From contig NZ_FOLG01000007.1 in the NCBI RefSeq assembly GCF_900112335.1, positions 124,001 to 188,000 of the forward strand: a DNA stretch of 64,000 nt. The letters are read 5' to 3'. The number at the start of each line of letters is the position of its first letter. The stretch's first letter is position 1. This DNA is from Tropicimonas isoalkanivorans. Its GTDB lineage: Bacteria; Pseudomonadota; Alphaproteobacteria; Rhodobacterales; Rhodobacteraceae. The notes under the pieces were generated by a model. The model made no database searches. It was not told the DNA's origin and saw only the letters and a program-made list of their open reading frames with translations. Of the stretch, positions 1-9,592 are shown in pieces. A program made the position numbers and the translations under genes.

Positions 1-951
1 AGCGTCGTTTCGCGCGATGCTGGTAAGTTGGTTAATTGTGGCTGAGCTCTCATCCATAATGGCCTGGGAGACAACTTGCGCGTCCTCGGGCGTAAAGGCG
101 AGCACGCGCGTTTCTATCAGGCCGGACCCGCCATCGTAATAAATCGTGACCATGCGCCGCCAGTACCGCACCACATCCTCGATGGGCGCGTCAGGCGCGA
201 GCGAAAAATACCAGTCGTTTTCCGGCTTGGAATAAATCGCACGGAGGTCGATCCGCTGGTCAATCTTCTCCACCAAGGCCTGGCTCTGGATGTATTCGTA
301 CAGAATGTCGGCGTCGGAGGTGCCGCCGCCGCCGAAATCAATGATCCCACCGATCATTTCGGAGGCCGAGGTGGAGTCCTCCTTTCGAACCGAGAAGCCC
401 ATGCTGGAGGCGTATTGATCCGCCGCACGGGTATAAAGGTACCACCCCGCGACGGCAAGTGGCACGAACACCACCAGAACGAAACTGACCATAAGGCCGA
501 TGTGGCGGGACTTGCGCCGCGCGGCGGACGCGGGCGGCATTACAGGGAACGCTGGGTCGCCTGCCTTGCGGGGAGAGACGTTCAGCTTTGAGGTCTTCGC
601 CCGCTTGCGGCGGTTCCTGCCCTCGCCACCCTTTGCCGGAGCGGTTTCGCGGCCCTTTGGGGTGGCCTCGTCCGTCGCTTCCTCGCGAAGGAGCGCTTCG
701 ACGCCCGGACCTGCCATCGGCGCGTTTTTCGCACCGGCATCAGCCTGCCGCGCCTCGCGCCGCGCGCGCCGGCGTTCACGGCGCTCCAGAAAGGCGCCCT
801 CTTTCGTCTCGATCCCAGTCTCGTCATCTGCGCTCCCGGGAGCGAATGTGGGGTGCTCCCTGCGCAACATCTCCACGTTGCCCGGTTGGGACCCGTGCTC
901 CACGTTTCCAGACGGTTCGGTATCGTTCTCAGGCGTGGTTGCCTTGGCCAT
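1..951 (-). CDS. kpsE: Capsule polysaccharide export inner-membrane protein, KpsE/CtrB/RkpR-like (3' part cut off by window edge)
   Basis: This reading frame runs leftward off the window, so only the first 317 residues are seen. It has a long charged N-terminal region rich in Arg, Ala and Glu (about residues 1-147), one membrane segment at about 152-172, and then a periplasmic region that begins like PCP-3/KpsE proteins (SMGFSVRKED, then ILYEYIQSQALVEKID). Family members form the periplasmic bridge between a KpsM/KpsT transporter and the outer-membrane channel. The ATG at 951 is the first Met of the frame, but the frame stays open upstream and no strong ribosome site is seen, so the start is tentative. 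It is divergent from the kpsM-like gene, 124 bp apart, and a kpsT ATPase gene may lie beyond the left edge. The extended N-terminal region is longer than in E. coli KpsE. Confidence 0.85.
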   Translation of the reverse strand, partial: MAKATTPENDTEPSGNVEHGSQPGNVEMLRREHPTFAPGSADDETGIETKEGAFLERRERRRARREARQADAGAKNAPMAGPGVEALLREEATDEATPKGRETAPAKGGEGRNRRKRAKTSKLNVSPRKAGDPAFPVMPPASAARRKSRHIGLMVSFVLVVFVPLAVAGWYLYTRAADQYASSMGFSVRKEDSTSASEMIGGIIDFGGGGTSDADILYEYIQSQALVEKIDQRIDLRAIYSKPENDWYFSLAPDAPIEDVVRYWRRMVTIYYDGGSGLIETRVLAFTPEDAQVVSQAIMDESSATINQLTSIARNDA

Positions 952-1075
952 GCGAGGCCCGGCTGCTTTGTTTTTCCTCAAGGTCCGATCCTGCAAACCA
1001 CAAAAGTCATGGAAGACTCCCGCTTCTTCCTACATAGTCCGCGCGACATTATCCAGTGGCGCCATCATACACCGA

Positions 1076-1903
1076 ATGACAGACACCACCCCAGAAATCC
1101 AACCGACCGTCCTGAAGCCCGTATCCAGGCCCCGCCCCTTCAAGACCGGACGCACCATCGTGGCGCTCATGATGCGGGAAATGCAGACAACCTACGGACG
1201 CAGTCCGGGCGGGTACATCTGGGCGATCCTGGAGCCTGTCGGTGCCATCGCGATGTTCACCTTCGTGATTTCCGTGGGTCTCAAGATCCGTATTCCCTCG
1301 CTTGGTTCAAATTTCCCGCTGTTCTACGCAACCGGGTTTCTCCCGTTCTCGCTTGCCATGTCGACCTCCAACAAGGTCGCCTCCTCGCTTAAGTACTCTC
1401 GCTCGCTTCTGCAGTATCCCGGTGTTCAGTACACTGATGCCTTGCTCGCGCGTTTTTTGCTTAACGTTCTCACCCATGTGATGGTGTTTTTCATCATCAT
1501 GTCTGGCATCCATTTCATCTTTCACCTTTCGACGATCCGAAATGTCGAGGCGATCGGCATGTCCCTTGGTCTCGCTGGCTTTCTCGGGCTTGGGATCGGC
1601 ACCTTGAACTGTTTCCTATTCTCGATTTCCCCATTGTGGACCTCCGCCTGGGGTATCCTGACACGGCCACTGCTGCTGATTTCCTGTGTGCTCTACATCT
1701 TCGAAGAAGTTCCTTGGCAATATCAACATATTGTAGCATACAACCCGTTGGTTCACATCAACGGCCTCATGCGACGCGGCTTTTACGCGACTTACGATGC
1801 CAGGTATGCTTCGCCCCTCTATGTGCTGGCTTTCGGGCTGGTGTGCCTTGTGCTGGGACTCGTGCTGTTGCACAGGTACCACCGATACATCCTGAACCGC
1901 TGA
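1076..1903 (+). CDS. kpsM: Capsule polysaccharide ABC transporter permease, KpsM-like
   Basis: The 275-residue protein has about six hydrophobic segments and the ABC-2 permease pattern of KpsM/CtrC: an N-terminal amphipathic stretch with REMQTTYGRSPGGYIW, then membrane helices, and a C-terminal half with NPLVHINGLMRRGFY. It would form the membrane pore that moves lipid-linked capsule polymer across the inner membrane, working with a KpsT ATPase and the KpsE-like protein encoded divergently. The ATG at 1076 was chosen over the much longer upstream open frame because homology begins just after it and the upstream part overlaps the opposite-strand kpsE gene. No clear Shine-Dalgarno site precedes it. 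The glf gene follows 50 bp downstream on the same strand, so the two may be co-transcribed. The cognate ATPase is not present in the visible sequence. Confidence 0.9.
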   Translation: MTDTTPEIQPTVLKPVSRPRPFKTGRTIVALMMREMQTTYGRSPGGYIWAILEPVGAIAMFTFVISVGLKIRIPSLGSNFPLFYATGFLPFSLAMSTSNKVASSLKYSRSLLQYPGVQYTDALLARFLLNVLTHVMVFFIIMSGIHFIFHLSTIRNVEAIGMSLGLAGFLGLGIGTLNCFLFSISPLWTSAWGILTRPLLLISCVLYIFEEVPWQYQHIVAYNPLVHINGLMRRGFYATYDARYASPLYVLAFGLVCLVLGLVLLHRYHRYILNR

Positions 1904-1938
1904 CCCAATCCGGCGGCCAGTCCCAGGTGACCACATAG

Positions 1939-3108
<1,170 letters not shown>

Positions 3109-3177
3109 GAGGAGGACGCACACATGCGGAGCGGGAAGGCCCCGCGCCGCTTCTCGGCTGTCAGTAGAATTCCGGGA

Positions 3178-4254
3178 TCAGGCGTCCGCGCGGGCCGCCA
3201 GCGAGGTGATCTCGCTATGGGGGCGGCTGCGTTTTCCGACCAGGCCGTCCTTCACGCCGTGCCAAACCATCCGGTAGTAGGTGCCGCGAATCTCGCCATA
3301 ACGGCGGCCGGCTGCGATCCATTTGAAAAGGATGAAGAAGAAGGCGGGCCAGAACATCATTCCGGCAGCGAAACGGTACACAAGAAGTCCGTTGCGCGCC
3401 GTGTAGTAGGCCTTCCAGATCGGATTGTAGAGGCTGGCGTTGCCGTTATAGACGCGGTTGAAGTCGTGCTCGAAGCGGAGTTCCGGAACAAAGCCGATCC
3501 GCATGCCCTGCTTCCTGAGCCCGAGCGTGTAAAGCACATCGTCGCCATAGATGAACAGGCTGCCATCGGGATAGCCGGCCTTGGCGATCGTCTCGCGGGA
3601 CAGGAAAAGCCCCACAAAAGAGGTCGCGTCGATCTCCTGCGGGGACCCGTTGTAGGCCTCGTCGGGAATGTGGAAGCCTCCGCGCGATTTACCGAACAGG
3701 GACTTCATTGCGGTCCGGCAGAACGTCGGAAGATGCCAGAAGGGATTGATCGTCGGCCGATTCATCTCGCAGATGCGGCCGTCTTTGAGGTAGACAGCGG
3801 CCGATACTGCGTCCCATTCCGTCAAGTCGCTTTCGAGGAAAGCGTCAAAGCAACCGGGCTCCGGGCGGGCGTCGTCGTCCATGATGACCATCCAGTCCGG
3901 ATCGTCGAGTTCGACCGCCTTGCGAAGACCAAGTTCGAAGCCGCCCGCACCGCCCAGATTGCCGGGCGCCATTATTGCGCGAATACGAGGGTCCTTAAGC
4001 GTACGAAGCCAATCCTTCGTCCCGTCGGTGGACCCGTTGTCGATGATGATGATCTTGTCGCAGGGCTCATTCAGCAAGCGCGTCAAAGTTCGCTTCATCT
4101 GGTGGAGGCGGTTGTAGGTGACCACAACAGCAGCCAGACGGACAGGTTTTACCGCGGTACTCCCGCTTGCCCGTCCGAGATGGGAAACGTAGGTGTCGGC
4201 GACAGGTGATGCGATTGCCGAGATATCCTCAGCACTTCGATAAAACTGGAGCAC
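3178..4254 (-). CDS. Family 2 glycosyltransferase, probable galactofuranosyltransferase
   Basis: The protein shows a GT-A fold start (LAAVVVTYNRL), a nucleotide-sugar region IIIIDNGSTDGT, the metal-binding motif MDDDA, and a following acceptor region. These features, especially VVVTYNR and GNLGGAGGFELG, resemble GlfT-type galactofuranosyltransferases of family GT2. The gene converges on glf, which makes UDP-galactofuranose, so transfer of galactofuranose to a growing glycan is the best guess. The open frame can extend to a TTG at 4281, but no ribosome site precedes it; a GTG at 4254 follows a G-rich stretch and is preferred tentatively. Both the specific sugar and the start are uncertain; a general rhamnosyl- or galactosyltransferase is the alternative. 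Confidence 0.8.
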   Translation of the reverse strand: MLQFYRSAEDISAIASPVADTYVSHLGRASGSTAVKPVRLAAVVVTYNRLHQMKRTLTRLLNEPCDKIIIIDNGSTDGTKDWLRTLKDPRIRAIMAPGNLGGAGGFELGLRKAVELDDPDWMVIMDDDARPEPGCFDAFLESDLTEWDAVSAAVYLKDGRICEMNRPTINPFWHLPTFCRTAMKSLFGKSRGGFHIPDEAYNGSPQEIDATSFVGLFLSRETIAKAGYPDGSLFIYGDDVLYTLGLRKQGMRIGFVPELRFEHDFNRVYNGNASLYNPIWKAYYTARNGLLVYRFAAGMMFWPAFFFILFKWIAAGRRYGEIRGTYYRMVWHGVKDGLVGKRSRPHSEITSLAARADA

Positions 4255-4463
4255 AGATCCCCCGCCCTCTGCTTCAACCAAACGATTCTGTCAGTAAACC
4301 CACCGAACACCGCAAGCGAACAGCCGGAATTGAATCGCGAGAAACGCTAACCCTGACCGGTTTGTCTGCAACGACTTGCTCGCAGGAATGCGACCACTTG
4401 TCAAAAGGGATTGCAACCGCAGGTCGGCATAAAACCGCCCGATTATGGTTTGTACATCACGGT

Positions 4464-5564
4464 TTATTCGGGGAACTGATTTGAGAACCCGATCAGAGTA
4501 CCCGCCAGACCAAAGACGGTTCGCGCCGCATTGACCGGGGACTCCGTCGCCAGCACCGTGTCGCCCGAATGGATCGGGAAACGACCGGCGCTGAACAGCC
4601 CGTCGCCGCTGGTCAGATCGACCGTGAAGACCACCCACGAATTGTTCGGACCCGTGCCGTCTCCCCGCACCGCCGAAGCCGGGTACTCTCGCAGGATCAG
4701 GACGCCCTGGGGGTTTGCCCTGTTTGGCGCGAGGCCTCCGACGAGCGACATTGCGTCGAGGGTGGAGAGCTTGTCCTCGGAGAAATAGATGATCTTCTGC
4801 TCACCGCTGGCACCGAGCGCACGGAAGTAGCGTTCGTCGTTCACCAGCGCGACCTTATCGCCGCCGCGCAAGACGGTGTCCTGTGACGGGTTCTCGTACA
4901 GGGTCTGGAGCGACGTGCCATAGGTCGTGTTGCCTCGTATCAAGCGCACTTGCGGGTTGCGCAGTTCCTTTTCCGGGCCGCCACCCTGGCTGATCAGGCC
5001 CAAGACGGTAAAGTTGCCTTCCGGCAAAGGCACCGCACCCGGCCGGCTTACGCCCCCCACGAGACTGACCGAGCCGCGCGAGCCGGGCATCACGTTGAGC
5101 TGCACCTGGGCAGACGGCACGATGGCCAGCATTTCGCGTTCGATCATGCGGCGGGCGCCATCGGGCGTTTGCCCGGCCACGTTGATGTAACCGATGTAAG
5201 GCACGAAGATCTGACCGTTCGACGTAACGCGCAAGTTCCCTATGTCGACGAGCTTCTGCCCCGGCGACGCCATGAGCGAATTCTCCTCGCTGTCCCAGAT
5301 CGAGAGATCGAGCTTGTCAAACGGCTGGATAATGATGTCGGCCTGGCCGCGCTGCTGCGGAATCCAACCGAACGTGCGCACATTGTCGGTGGCGGGCCAG
5401 TGAGAGATCGCATTGAGGTTCGCGCGGGTGACTTCGTAAATCGCGAAATCCGGATTCTCGTTGCCGCGGTTCGCAAGGATTTCGGATTCGATGGGCGCAC
5501 CGCGGGGCAATGCACAGGCCCCAAGCAATAGGACGGCCGCAAAGGCCCGGACCAGGTTGCGCAT
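4464..5564 (-). CDS. Polysaccharide export outer-membrane lipoprotein, Wza/KpsD family
   Basis: The predicted 366-residue protein begins with a lipoprotein signal (MRNLVRAFAAVLLLGAC), whose Cys is the likely lipidation site. It is followed by a Poly_export domain (around QADIIIQPFDKLDLSIWD, then GNLRVTSNGQIFVPYIGYI) and SLBB-like segments (SVSLVGGVSRPGAVPLPEG). Such proteins form the outer-membrane export channel for capsule or exopolysaccharide. The ATG at 5564 is chosen because a strong GGGGGA site lies just upstream and because it places the signal peptide at the N-terminus; an in-frame upstream start would add 17 unlikely residues. With the kpsE-like protein and the kpsM-like permease it could complete an envelope-spanning exporter. 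The 182 bp between its stop and the neighbouring glycosyltransferase hold no recognisable gene. Confidence 0.9.
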   Translation of the reverse strand: MRNLVRAFAAVLLLGACALPRGAPIESEILANRGNENPDFAIYEVTRANLNAISHWPATDNVRTFGWIPQQRGQADIIIQPFDKLDLSIWDSEENSLMASPGQKLVDIGNLRVTSNGQIFVPYIGYINVAGQTPDGARRMIEREMLAIVPSAQVQLNVMPGSRGSVSLVGGVSRPGAVPLPEGNFTVLGLISQGGGPEKELRNPQVRLIRGNTTYGTSLQTLYENPSQDTVLRGGDKVALVNDERYFRALGASGEQKIIYFSEDKLSTLDAMSLVGGLAPNRANPQGVLILREYPASAVRGDGTGPNNSWVVFTVDLTSGDGLFSAGRFPIHSGDTVLATESPVNAARTVFGLAGTLIGFSNQFPE

Positions 5565-5649
5565 GTGTCCCCCAGATCGTTCAATTTTTTGCAAGGCAGG
5601 CTGGCAGGCCTGCATCCCCCGGGCACAGATACCGTCAGCCGAGGAGCGT

Positions 5650-5719
5650 GGTCAACCTCTGGCTCCCCGTGACGAAGCGCCCTATGCGAGCCATGCGCGC
5701 GACCTCGCCGAGGTTGACC
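5650..5719 (-). repeat. Perfect 10-bp inverted repeat with 50-nt spacer directly after the serralysin stop codon
   Basis: GGTCAACCTC at 5650-5659 is matched by its exact reverse complement GAGGTTGACC at 5710-5719. The right arm touches the stop codon of the protease gene that is transcribed leftward. In the mRNA this would form a long hairpin at the start of the 3' untranslated region. No T-run follows, so it is not a classic intrinsic terminator; a stabilising 3' structure or a Rho-dependent end are possible. Confidence 0.45.
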
Positions 5720-7267
5720 TCAAGCATCAAGCAGCACGTCACCCGGCGAGAAGGTCTCCAGGCTGAGACCTCGAATGGTAAGGGTATCGCCGTCTCCGAA
5801 GCCCAGGGCGATGCCGTCGTTGACCGGCGTTGCAAGTGACATTGCTTCGCGGAACGATGAGAGGTGCCAATCCTTCAAGTCCACCCGGTCCTCGCCATCG
5901 GACCAGTCCCGAATGACATCGCGGCCCGCGCCTCTGTCGAAGACGAATGTGTCACTCCCCGCTCCGCCGATCAGAATATCCCGGCCTGCGCCGCCAACGA
6001 GCACATCGGCCCCATTCTGACCCTTAAGCGTATCGCGACCGCCACCGCCCAGGAGCACGTCCCGGCCACCGCCGCCCAAAAGCGCATCGGCGTCCGCGCC
6101 ACCCACCAGCCGGTCGTTCCCCGCCTGGCCGCGCAACGTATCCTGCCCGTTGCCGCCCAACAGTTTGTCAGAGCCGCCAGCGCCATTGATGCGGTCCGTC
6201 CCGCCGCCGCCCGTCAGGGAGTTGGACACACGGTTTCCCCAGATCAAATCGTCACCGCTGCCGGATTTGAAGTTCTCGATGATCGTGCCCACGGCGATGC
6301 CCATGTTGCCAACGCGCGCGCCGACACTGGAGAACGCGCCCGGCGACAGATCGACGACCTGATCCCGACCGGTATTGGAAAAGTCGATCGTGTCGTTGCC
6401 ACCATCATCCACGATGGTGAAGGCCATCGTTTTCCAGTTCTTTTCGAGGACGTCGTAGAAATCGCCCGCCGTCGAGCCAACGCCGTAGGTTGTCTTGCCG
6501 AGGCGAAGACTGTCGGTGGTGCCGTAAAGTTGCTGGATTGCGAGAACGTCGGCCATTTGCGGAGTCAGCACATAGGCATGTGTTGCATCCGTCGCGGTGT
6601 TCTCCCTCTGCGAATAGTAAGACATGACCGTAGTCTGCCAGCTGTCGTTGGCAAAGGTCGCATCGGTTCCGAAGTTGTCGCCGTCATTCAGCGTGGATCC
6701 ATAGTCGGCAGGATGCCCGAGACCGAGCGCATGGCCGATTTCATGGATGTATGTCCGAAGGGAATAGGCGTCGTAGGTGTACTCGTCGCCCTTGATCCAG
6801 TCCTTCGAGATATTGATGCTCGCGCTATCGATCTCGCCAGTGCTCCAGGCCCACTTGGAGGTTGTGGCGCCGCTTCGCTCGTCATCGATCTCGATCTGAG
6901 CCCCACTGCCCGACGACACGCTTTCGAAGCGGATGCCGGTGGCCGCCGTCCATGCTGCAAGGGCCTTCTTGGCAAACCACTCGCCAGCATCGTTGAGGCC
7001 GCTGTAGTCGACCGTCAGGGCTTTCCGCGGGGTTCTGTCAAGATTGAGGTCGAACTTCCAAGTGTCGCCGCCGTGGGTGTTCCATGTGCCGTGCAAGAGC
7101 ACATCCGCGATCTTGCCAATGGAGTAAGTCGGCAGGAAAGCGCCAGTCGTCCCGCTCGCCACGGTGGCACTGTCGGTATGGTCGCTCAAAAGATCAAATC
7201 GCGCGCGCCATCCGGCTTGTTGCCAAGCCCCGGCCACCAGATCGAACCTGGAATGAAATTGGGACAT
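5720..7267 (-). CDS. Serralysin-like secreted metalloprotease with RTX repeats (family M10)
   Basis: The 515-residue protein combines an M10B zinc protease domain with a C-terminal calcium-binding RTX region. The zinc site HEIGHALGLGH is at about residues 175-185 and a Met-turn (VMSYYS) follows. From about residue 340 a series of glycine-rich nonapeptides (GGNGQDTLR, GGAGRDILI and similar) forms the beta-roll, and the tail resembles type I secretion signals. There is no N-terminal signal peptide, which fits type I export. The ATG at 7267 is preferred because AGGAGG lies 10 nt upstream; a longer frame starts at 7318. No type I secretion genes flank it, so export must use a transporter encoded elsewhere. 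Its place inside a polysaccharide locus suggests a role in remodelling surface or matrix proteins, but this is inference. Confidence 0.93.
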   Translation of the reverse strand: MSQFHSRFDLVAGAWQQAGWRARFDLLSDHTDSATVASGTTGAFLPTYSIGKIADVLLHGTWNTHGGDTWKFDLNLDRTPRKALTVDYSGLNDAGEWFAKKALAAWTAATGIRFESVSSGSGAQIEIDDERSGATTSKWAWSTGEIDSASINISKDWIKGDEYTYDAYSLRTYIHEIGHALGLGHPADYGSTLNDGDNFGTDATFANDSWQTTVMSYYSQRENTATDATHAYVLTPQMADVLAIQQLYGTTDSLRLGKTTYGVGSTAGDFYDVLEKNWKTMAFTIVDDGGNDTIDFSNTGRDQVVDLSPGAFSSVGARVGNMGIAVGTIIENFKSGSGDDLIWGNRVSNSLTGGGGTDRINGAGGSDKLLGGNGQDTLRGQAGNDRLVGGADADALLGGGGRDVLLGGGGRDTLKGQNGADVLVGGAGRDILIGGAGSDTFVFDRGAGRDVIRDWSDGEDRVDLKDWHLSSFREAMSLATPVNDGIALGFGDGDTLTIRGLSLETFSPGDVLLDA

Positions 7268-7406
7268 CCCCACTGGGCCTCCTGGACGCGTGCCAAAATG
7301 CGCCGGCGGGCGGAACATCCCCTCCCGCGTGCGTCGACGTTCTCAGCACGACGGAAGCACGCGGACGCGGCGACATCGCGATATAAGGCAGGCACAATCG
7401 TGGCAG

Positions 7407-8117
7407 TCAACGACGCCGGGACTTGGCTTTCAGGCGTTTGAGGCGTTTGCCCGGGAGCGGAAGGAACTTTCCGGCTGTCAGGTAGAGCAAGTAAAGGTCC
7501 AGGCCAATCGACCAGTTGTCCCGGTAGATCAGGTCCAGGCGCGCCTTTCGCGGCACGCACCGCCTTATATAGACGGCCTCCGTCTCCTTGGCTGACTTGC
7601 AGCTCCGCAGCAGCCACTCCTCGTGAGCATGGAACATCACCGTCGCGAGGCCGGTGATGCCAGTGCGGCACTTAAGGACCTCGGAATAGAGCTCCGGAAA
7701 CATCCGCACGTAGCGCCGCGCGGGTGGGCGAGGACCGACGAAGGACATGTCGCCCGTCAGGACGTTGAAGAGTTGCGGCAACTCGTCGAGACGGGAGCTG
7801 CGCAGCTTTCGCCCGATCGTGGTGATGCGATGCCGCTTGTCGCCCCCCGAAACGCCCATTTCCGGCCCGCGGCGATGCGCCATGGTACGGAACTTCCACA
7901 AGGTGAACCGCTTGCGAGGGGCCTTCATCCGCCGCGCCTTATAGAACGCAGGCGGACCGTCGTTCAGGCGGACCGCGGTCCAGATCGCAGCGATCACCGG
8001 CAGGGCGGGGATCAGCAGCAGGAGGCACAGACCGATATCGAACGCCCGCTTCTGCGGCGGAACGCGCGAGTAGATCTCGCGCTGGCGCACCACTCCCGCA
8101 TGACGACGTTCGGACAT
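7407..8117 (-). CDS. Polyprenyl-phosphate sugar-1-phosphate transferase (priming glycosyltransferase)
   Basis: This 236-residue protein belongs to the small monotopic phosphoglycosyl transferases (bacterial sugar transferase family) that load the first sugar phosphate onto undecaprenyl phosphate. One hydrophobic N-terminal helix follows KRAFDI, then come LWKFRTM, the signature DELPQLFNVLTGDMSFVGPR and the RTGITG segment. The ATG at 8117 is chosen because the family normally begins shortly before the membrane helix and because the longer frame would overlap the upstream gene. It starts 10 bp after the stop of UDP-glucose dehydrogenase, so the two genes are likely co-transcribed. It would begin synthesis of the exopolysaccharide or capsule repeat unit; the exact sugar cannot be told from sequence. 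Confidence 0.9.
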   Translation of the reverse strand: MSERRHAGVVRQREIYSRVPPQKRAFDIGLCLLLLIPALPVIAAIWTAVRLNDGPPAFYKARRMKAPRKRFTLWKFRTMAHRRGPEMGVSGGDKRHRITTIGRKLRSSRLDELPQLFNVLTGDMSFVGPRPPARRYVRMFPELYSEVLKCRTGITGLATVMFHAHEEWLLRSCKSAKETEAVYIRRCVPRKARLDLIYRDNWSIGLDLYLLYLTAGKFLPLPGKRLKRLKAKSRRR

Positions 8118-8127
8118 TGGATCGACG

Positions 8128-9432
8128 TTAACGACCAACCGCCACGTACTCCTCGAAACCGGCCGCCTCGGCATCCTCGGCGGAATAGATGTTGCGTAGA
8201 TCGGCGAGGCGCGCACGAGACATGTTGCCAGCGATCCGGCCAAGGTCAAGCGCGCGGAATTCGTTCCATTCCGTCAAAATGACCAGCGCATCCGCATCGG
8301 TAGCGGCCTCGTACGGGTCCTCCACCCATGTGACGCCGGGCAAAAGGCGTTCACCTTCGCGACGCCCCTGGGGATCGACGACCCGCACCTTCGCCCCGCT
8401 TCCCAGAAGCGCCGGCACGATAGTCAGGGACGGCGCATCGCGCATGTCGTCGGTGTTGGGTTTGAAGGTCACGCCCAACACGGCGATCGTCTTGCCATTG
8501 AAGCTGCCGTCACAAAGGTCGCGCAGCTTCTCCACCATCCGGCGCTTGACCTCGTCATTCACCTTGATGACGGTCTCCACGATCTGAAGGGGGGCGGCGT
8601 GATCCTGACCAATGCGTGCAAGCGCGCTGGTGTCCTTGGGAAAGCACGAACCGCCGTAGCCGGGGCCGGCGTGCAAGAACTTGTTGCCGACCCGCCCGTC
8701 GAGCCCCATGCCCTTGGAAACGGACTTCACATCGGCGCCCGTGCGCTCGCACAGGGCCGCTATTTCGTTGATGAAAGTAATCTTGGTCGCCAGAAACGCG
8801 TTGGCGGCGTACTTGATCATCTCGGCAGACTCGAGGTCGGTGTAGACGATGGGGAAGTCGCGCAGGAACAGCGGGCGGTAGATCTCTCCCATCACGTCGC
8901 GGGCGCGATCACAGGTTACCCCCACAACCACCCTGTCCGGCCGCATGAAATCGTCGATGGCCGCGCCCTCGCGCAGGAACTCGGGGTTGGAGGCGACGAT
9001 GAAATCCAGCGACGGGTTCGCCTTGGAGACGATCTCGGCAACCTTGCGGTTGGTGCCCACCGGAACGGTCGATTTAGTGACGATCACGGTCCCGTCGTCA
9101 ACGCATGCGGCCAGCTCCTCGGCGGCCGCAAAAACGTAGGAAAGGTCGGCATGCCCGTCGCCTCTGCGCGTAGGTGTGCCGACGGCGATAAAAACTGCCT
9201 CGGCCCCCTCTACCGCTTGAGCGAGATTGCCGGTAAAAGAAAGGCGCCCGGCGGCGACGTTCCGCGCCATCAGATCGTCAAGTCCGGGTTCGTATATCGG
9301 GACCTCGCCACGCTCGAGCATCTCGATCTTGGCAGGGTTCTTATCAACGCAAACGACTTCGTGACCAAAGTCAGAGAAACACACACCGGAAACAAGCCCC
9401 ACGTAGCCGGTGCCAATCATGGCAATTTTCAT
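8128..9432 (-). CDS. ugd: UDP-glucose 6-dehydrogenase
   Basis: The 434-residue enzyme oxidises UDP-glucose to UDP-glucuronate with two NAD molecules. The N-terminal NAD site is GTGYVGLVSG, the central helix and substrate region include TKSTVPVGT and SNPEFLREG, and the catalytic Cys lies in GGSCFPKD. A UDP-binding C-terminal domain follows (VTFKPNTDDMRD). Length is normal. It lies just upstream of the priming sugar transferase, and the UDP-glucuronate 4-epimerase encoded at 10751-11764 can use its product, so the polysaccharide probably contains glucuronic and/or galacturonic acid. Confidence 0.97.
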   Translation of the reverse strand: MKIAMIGTGYVGLVSGVCFSDFGHEVVCVDKNPAKIEMLERGEVPIYEPGLDDLMARNVAAGRLSFTGNLAQAVEGAEAVFIAVGTPTRRGDGHADLSYVFAAAEELAACVDDGTVIVTKSTVPVGTNRKVAEIVSKANPSLDFIVASNPEFLREGAAIDDFMRPDRVVVGVTCDRARDVMGEIYRPLFLRDFPIVYTDLESAEMIKYAANAFLATKITFINEIAALCERTGADVKSVSKGMGLDGRVGNKFLHAGPGYGGSCFPKDTSALARIGQDHAAPLQIVETVIKVNDEVKRRMVEKLRDLCDGSFNGKTIAVLGVTFKPNTDDMRDAPSLTIVPALLGSGAKVRVVDPQGRREGERLLPGVTWVEDPYEAATDADALVILTEWNEFRALDLGRIAGNMSRARLADLRNIYSAEDAEAAGFEEYVAVGR

Positions 9433-9592
9433 CTTTACGCCTCTGTTGCGCTAAATTGTGGCCACGCGAATGAGCCATCGAAAAGCATCTGTCAACGTGG
9501 CGCTGCGTCAACTCCAGAAGGAGTTCGTGAGAGGTCCAATTTTGTTCGGCGCCGTTAGGAAGTTGCAACAGCAACGCCGGAGGTCGATACGG

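Noticed and set aside
500-1075. N-terminal extension of the kpsM-like frame back to 500
   Set aside because: It would overlap the opposite kpsE-like gene, and the KpsM family begins just after the ATG at 1076.
5940-6240. Tandem repeats in the protease gene as a possible CRISPR or satellite array
   Set aside because: The repeats are in frame and encode RTX nonapeptides; there are no constant repeats with unique spacers. No CRISPR array is seen in the window.
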